Shown: positions 59,401-64,000 of the stretch, in pieces
Layout: every line of letters starts with the position of its first letter
Position numbering within the stretch: position 1 is the first letter of the stretch
From: Colletotrichum lupini
Taxonomy: Eukaryota > Ascomycota > Sordariomycetes > Glomerellales > Glomerellaceae
Assembly: GCF_023278565.1 (NCBI RefSeq)
Contig: NC_064681.1
Span: forward strand, 1,550,001 to 1,614,000
Direction of reading: 5' to 3'
DNA: 64,000 bases
Program-made: the position numbers and the translations under genes
Notes under the pieces: model-generated
What the model was told of the DNA's origin: nothing
The model's input: only the letters and a program-made list of their open reading frames with translations
Databases searched by the model: none

Positions 59401-61005
59401 CTACCGTATCTTGTATACACACGGCTTCAAGATACCCGTCTCATCAACCTTGTCCTCCTCCGTCTCCCACACGAACCTCTTTTGCTTCTTCTCCTTGTCC
59501 ACGTAGCCGGCCGCCTTTGCCGCGACAAGCCCCTTGCCCTTGGTGGGCACGGCGCCCTTGATAAAGTGCATCTTGACAAACATTTTGTTGGATAGGTCCA
59601 CCGCGCCCTTGTTGCCCTCGCCCTGGCCCGCCAAGACGAAGCCGCGCTTCCGCAGCGCCTCGACAAAGGCGGAGACGTCCGTCTCGCCGCGCTTGTCCTC
59701 GTGGCCGTCGACCTCGACGGCGAGAGCCGTGCGGTCCTCCTCCGTCTCCTCGGGTTCTTTCGTCTTCTTGCCTGCGGCGGCGGCGGCTGCCTTTTTGCGG
59801 TTGCCGACGCTGTGCGAGACGACGGCGTTTTTGCGGTGCACGGGGCCGAAGCGGGACTTGATCTCGGCGATCCAGAGCTCGCCCTTCCAGTGGAGGATGC
59901 GGTAGGCCTCCTCGATGAAGTCAAGCCAGTTCGTGCCCATGAGGGCGAGGCAGAAGATGGCGACGTCAACTGAGTCGTTTTCGAGGGGCAGGTTGGCGAT
60001 GTCGGCCTTTGTGACGTGCTTCGCGGGGGAGTGGAGGTCGTAGCTCATGATCTTGAGCTTGAGCTTCTTGGACTCGGGCTCGAGGGTCGAGGCGAGGCGG
60101 GCGTCGCCGCAGCCCAGGTCGGCGACGTAGCACGTCCCGTCGGTACGGGGCAGGGGTTGAGGGCCGTCGGGCTTGGATGGCGCGCCGCCGGGGCGTCCAC
60201 CACCGCGAGCGTTGGGGAAGCGGGCTCTGGCGCGGAGCTTGATGTCGCGGATGTAGCCGTCGACGGGGTTCGAGGGCCAGACCTCGACCTGGCGGCGGAA
60301 GCCCTCGTGGTACTCGGAGAACATCTCGGGGGAGTCTTCGAAGAGCTGGTAGGCCTGGGCCGAGGGGCGGGTGTAGAGCGTCTCGTTGAGGTGGCGGAAC
60401 CGGGCCGAGATGAGCTTCTGGCGCATAGAGCGCTGGAGGGGCGTGAGCTTGGCCGCGGCGGGCGGGACGGGGGGTACGGAGGCGGCGATGGCCGCGGCGG
60501 CGTCCTGGTTCTTCTTCTTCTCGAGCTTTTCTTGCTTGTTCGTCAAGGCTGCCTTCTGTGACGTCTTTGACGGTGTGGTCTCTGCTGCTGGTGTGGCTGG
60601 CTCATCTTCGTTGCTGGACATTTCCTTGCGCTGCTTCTTCCCCTTCTTGTCGGATTTGGGTGTTTCCTGTGTCTTTTCTCCTCCATCGCTCTTGCTTCCC
60701 TTCTTCTCCTTCTTCTGCTTCTTGCTCGGCTTGGGCGTCTCGGCCTCGGCCTCATCCGCATCGTCACCATCGTGATCAGCCTCGGCGGTGGCAGGGGGAG
60801 CATCCTCCCTCTTTTCTCCAAAGACGCGAGGGTTCACCAGAACGGAGTTAGCGCCCGAGGTAGGCGCCTTCTTCTCCTTCTTCTCTTGCTTGTTGGCTCT
60901 CTTGCGCTTCTTGCTCTCATTCTTGGCGGTGTTGCTGGCCTTCTTCACCTGGGTCTCGGTTTTGAGACCCTCGGCCGCGACGGACCATCCTGGGACAGCG
61001 AACAT
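59401..61005 (-). CDS. rrp8: 25S rRNA adenine-N1 methyltransferase Rrp8
   Basis: A single exon of 534 residues. Rrp8 methylates N1 of a conserved adenine (m1A645 in yeast 25S rRNA) in the nucleolus, using S-adenosylmethionine. The N-terminal 190 residues are a Lys/Glu/Ala-rich low-complexity region that would serve as nucleolar targeting. The fold begins at LTPLQRSMRQKLISARFRHL, then NETLYTRPSAQAYQLFEDSP. The methyltransferase core has motif I YVADLGCGDARLA (about 290-302), then IMSYDLHSP and ENDSVDVAIFCLALMGTNWL (motif IV region), followed by EAYRILHWKGELWIAEIKSR. An extra Ala/Lys/Glu insert follows (AAAAAAGKKTKEPEETEED), before the final strand ending ILKPCVYKIR. Length exceeds yeast Rrp8 (392) because of the long N-terminus and inserts. 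Confidence 0.96.
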   Translation of the reverse strand: MFAVPGWSVAAEGLKTETQVKKASNTAKNESKKRKRANKQEKKEKKAPTSGANSVLVNPRVFGEKREDAPPATAEADHDGDDADEAEAETPKPSKKQKKEKKGSKSDGGEKTQETPKSDKKGKKQRKEMSSNEDEPATPAAETTPSKTSQKAALTNKQEKLEKKKNQDAAAAIAASVPPVPPAAAKLTPLQRSMRQKLISARFRHLNETLYTRPSAQAYQLFEDSPEMFSEYHEGFRRQVEVWPSNPVDGYIRDIKLRARARFPNARGGGRPGGAPSKPDGPQPLPRTDGTCYVADLGCGDARLASTLEPESKKLKLKIMSYDLHSPAKHVTKADIANLPLENDSVDVAIFCLALMGTNWLDFIEEAYRILHWKGELWIAEIKSRFGPVHRKNAVVSHSVGNRKKAAAAAAGKKTKEPEETEEDRTALAVEVDGHEDKRGETDVSAFVEALRKRGFVLAGQGEGNKGAVDLSNKMFVKMHFIKGAVPTKGKGLVAAKAAGYVDKEKKQKRFVWETEEDKVDETGILKPCVYKIR

Positions 61006-61618
61006 TTTTCAATTGCCAAGAGTAATGTTCTAGATGCCCGGATTATGTGATCTTCTTGTCGCGCCTACGAATTCAACAGGATGTGGTTGGTGAATAAGTT
61101 TGTTGCTTGAAGCTCATGCGCATCTCACGAACTCACTCCCGCGGCTTATCGACGTTGGAATTTTTTTTCTTTCCTTCCTTTCCCCAGAGGTCGCTTATCA
61201 CACCCCTGCGTTTTGATCGACGCCAGGATGAGCCGAGTTAGACTGGTGGACCGTGCATTCCGACTGTTTCCTCTCCTTCCCGTTCTCACAGTTGCATCCC
61301 GTCTTACAACTCCCCTTCCCTTTCCATATACTCACGACCTACCAATTTCATCCAAACTTCGATCAATATTTATTCGAATCATCTCTCATTAATGATTGGC
61401 TAATATTTAATAGTGCTTCGGTTATCCTATCCCATCCCCTGTCTAGTCCCAACGTCGTTCGACGACCTGGCTCTAGTTACCAAGATGGAGGTTAACCTTC
61501 AACGGTCGTCACCGCAGCGGAACAATCATTAGAGTCGATCCAATGGCTGTGGCTGATATTCCTAGACCTCATTCCTATCTATCTTAAAGACCCGCAAACG
61601 CGGCATTTTGCGCAACCC
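61006..61618. other. Intergenic; rrp8 promoter region
   Basis: This is the upstream region of rrp8, pyrimidine-rich around 61150-61330. No gene is supported. Confidence 0.5.
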
Positions 61619-62699
61619 GGCATGCCGGAGTATTGTTCATGTCGACCCGAAGGAACTACAGCCAGTCGATTACGGAACACGCTATTGGCGAGCTAGACCG
61701 TTGATGAACTCGACCTAAGCCCAACACACCGGAAACCCCTGGAGATGTTTCTACACTTCGTAGCTGGCCATGTGGGTGATGGCCTGATTTGCGGACTCGA
61801 GAGTTCAGGCTGGTCTTCAGGACCATGAATCCGCATTTACATTTCACGCCAATAAGAGCTGGGAGCCTCATCTGACTTGGAGTTCTGGGCAGCGCAGCCG
61901 GGCCCAGACTTACTGGTAACCAAGCTGCATACTTTTATGGCTGCAACAGGCTCGAAAGCTGCGCTGATTGGAACAATAGAGACAAAAAAGCAAGTGTATC
62001 GGACCGGCGATTGAGCTCCTGCATGTAGCCTTCATCGATGTCGACAAGAAACGGTTTACGAATCGTCACCGAGAGGCGCTGCAGGACAATCCAATCACTT
62101 CAGACAGCTTTTACTCCTTCCCGGATCAGGCCGCATGCAATTCAGAAGACGAAAACATCGTGCCCGGAGTTATGAGCCTATAAGGCTACCTCACCTCTCT
62201 GAGTCGTTGGCTGTCTTTTGGCGCCTGTTTCCGACACCTCCGACTTGCGGACGCAGTATGATCCAAGAAAGCAGTCATTGGTCGCATGCTCGACAAATCC
62301 GTCTCGGTGAAACGGGATATACATTGCATTTCTCGATTCCCACGTCAGACGTCAGCAACCCTCATCACCACAGGACCTTTCGCACTATTGTTCCAAGACG
62401 TTTTTGCGAGGCACTGCTCGACACAGCTAGATCCGCCTGTCTTCCAAGTGACTAGATACGTACGTGTAGGAATACCACCTGCCAAAATATCTATGGGATC
62501 CCCGCCATTCAACTCTTTTGCCCGAAGGAGGAAGGCCCCAACACTTGGGACCCGACTGGTATGCGGCCAATTAACCAGTTTCTCGGCATGGGTCGGTTCA
62601 ACACAGAAGACCCGATCTTTGGCCCGAAAACATGGGTACGGCGTATTGCCCGGCTCAACGGAAGGTTGTTGATGGACGCTTTGCTACATTCGGCGTAAA
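61619..62699 (+). pseudogene. Decayed protein-coding gene, unknown family
   Basis: On the plus strand several long protein-like stretches follow each other with stops and frame changes. Frame A (61623-62014) reads ELDLSPTHRKPLEMFLHFVA, then EFWAAQPGPDLLVTKLHTFM and AATGSKAALIGTIETKKQVY. It is broken by TAG 61694, TGA 61826, TAA 61853 and TGA 62012. Frame B (62007 onward) continues AIELLHVAFIDVDKKRFTNR and ALQDNPITSDSFYSFPDQAA, then after two stops TSATLITTGPFALLFQDVFA. Frame C (to TAA 62699) holds NTWDPTGMRPINQFLGMGRF and FGPKTWVRRIARLNGRLLMD. Composition and order are those of one long ancestral protein. Each stop in frame A could arise from CAG, CGA or CAA by one C-to-T change. No family is recognised and no start is visible. 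Confidence 0.5.
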
Positions 62700-64000
62700 A
62701 GAGAGACGACGAGGTGGGGAGGAAACGGCGTGGCAGGTCAAGGCACCTTACCTGTTCGAGTGCAGAGATCCGTCTTTCCGATTACTCTCTTTCCAAGAAC
62801 CCAACTGGAGATTTCTGAAAGACTCTCTTCCAAGCATCGAGCTTCGAGAGAAACCTTCGAGTGGTACCGTCTGCTTCCTAGATAGATTCCTGCGACGCAA
62901 GTCCCGCTTTAGCAAGGTGCATATCTGAAAGACTATCTTGACCATTGACACGAGGGGCGTCCAGCGAAGTAACGACTCCAAGGTCCTATACAACCCACGA
63001 ATCAAACGTTGGAAAGTAATCCAGGAACGTGCTTTAGGAGGGCCGAAATCCGTTTTCTTTCCGGCTATGCAGACATTGAGCCGGACTCTGCGGCTGCGAG
63101 AAGGCAAGGTGCATATCTAACCTGCAGCAACCGTTGTTGCGGGCTTCGACCGAGATCAGATAGAGTAAACAAACGTCTGGGGAAATCTGCCAAGGTGCGG
63201 TGTGTTCCTGCGCGTATCGAGGAGCACCGGGAGTGTACAAAGCGATCGACGATATAGTGAGCTGGATGTCACCAGTTCGTTCAAGAGAGCACAGGCAAAG
63301 GTGGCTCGGGGTGATCCGCACGCCTCCTTTCGTTCAACATTGCGCGACGTTTGTGTTGCACCGTATGCCAGTCAACGATGCTGCGACCAGTGGTCGGTCA
63401 CACCATCCAGCAGGTCGGAAATGCGACGGTTGGCCCTTGGCTTCGATTTCGAATGTAGTGGAAAGCGTCCTCCGAAGGGGGGAATGTTGCCGGGATCCTT
63501 CAGCAACACATTGTTTCCGGCGTCTTGTTCTCCCGCCCAGTGCGTCCCGGTGAAATGCTCGCACCTAGCAGATATGGACCCTGACATTGCTTGGATGAGG
63601 AGTACATAGCCGGGCAGGGAACGTGACATTCGCCCGAGTACTAGGTCCGTCCTTCTGCCACGCGTGCTGTTGTTCACAACGCTTGCGCACGACAATATGG
63701 ATTATCAGATCATGCCCCTCCATTCGCAAGAAGGAAACGAGGCGGCTTATATCCAAACCCCGGCCTTGCAGAAAGTTCAAAGGGGGAAAAAAAACCTTAG
63801 TTTCCCGCTCGGCACATGGTAATTCGGCTCAAAGCCAGTGGATCCATCCCGCCTGGACTGAGACGCCACCGTTGCGTTGCCTTCGGCGGTGACCGAGAAC
63901 CTGTCAAGATGCCTCTCGAACAACGACTACTATCAACAGCGGTCTAGACCTGGCTGAGGGCCAAATTCAGACCTACGGATGGACAGTTTTGTGGTTTTCA
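62700..64000. other. Gene-poor sequence to window end
   Basis: No intact gene is supported. Plus frames ending at 62928 and 63120 have protein-like pieces (EPNWRFLKDSLPSIELREKP; LYNPRIKRWKVIQERAL) and both end at the same 15-mer repeat, so the decayed gene may extend here. The remaining frames to 64000 have no recognisable feature. Confidence 0.4.

Noticed and set aside
1..64000. CRISPR arrays, prokaryotic operons, Shine-Dalgarno sites
   Set aside because: The window is eukaryotic nuclear DNA; no regularly spaced direct repeats were seen.

Overview
The window is nuclear DNA from a filamentous ascomycete (Pezizomycotina, most likely Sordariomycetes). Short spliceosomal introns (about 50-240 nt, GTRNGT-like donors, CTAAC/CTRAY-like branch sites, NAG acceptors) interrupt compact eukaryotic housekeeping genes. 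The recognisable proteins are fungal: Arp9, fungal Rab GDI, Nog1, Ddi1, Rrp8, orotate phosphoribosyltransferase, mitoribosomal uL29m, and a C2H2 regulator with a fungal transcription-factor middle domain. A tRNA-Arg(ACG) has a nuclear-type intron. The species cannot be fixed from the sequence alone.

Layout. 1-11 kb is gene-poor: one small three-exon membrane-protein gene (2135-2570), and just downstream a 511-bp AT-rich element with 27-bp terminal inverted repeats and a TA target duplication (2748-3258). 11-17 kb holds a SYLF (Ysc84/DUF500) protein gene and arp9, the latter with a tightly spaced upstream reading frame. 17-36 kb is a gene-poor block with one tRNA-Arg gene and several protein-like fragments that look like decayed genes. 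36-61 kb is the gene-dense half: a C2H2 transcription factor, a small mitochondrial-type membrane protein, an unrecognised three-exon candidate, mrpl4 (uL29m), gdi1, nog1, ura5, a GNAT acetyltransferase, ddi1 and rrp8. 61-64 kb is again gene-poor with a clear gene relic carrying several stops.

How the genes relate. There is no operon-like or biosynthetic cluster; these are independent housekeeping loci. Several serve ribosome production: nog1 (60S GTPase), rrp8 (25S rRNA m1A methyltransferase) and mrpl4 (mitoribosome). ura5 makes UMP precursors and shares a 684-bp divergent intergenic region with nog1. gdi1 recycles Rab GTPases, ddi1 is a ubiquitin shuttle/protease, arp9 belongs to SWI/SNF-RSC remodellers, and the SYLF protein probably acts at membranes and actin patches. 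Exon joins given here were built by hand from splice consensus and reading-frame continuity, and are strong where the joined protein matches a known family.

Most notable: a ddi1 start codon apparently split by an intron, the non-autonomous TIR element, an upstream ORF 21 nt before arp9, an intron inside a zinc-ligand codon of the C2H2 regulator, and gene relics in the gene-poor blocks whose stops are explainable by C-to-T changes. I did not find a convincing new multi-gene system.
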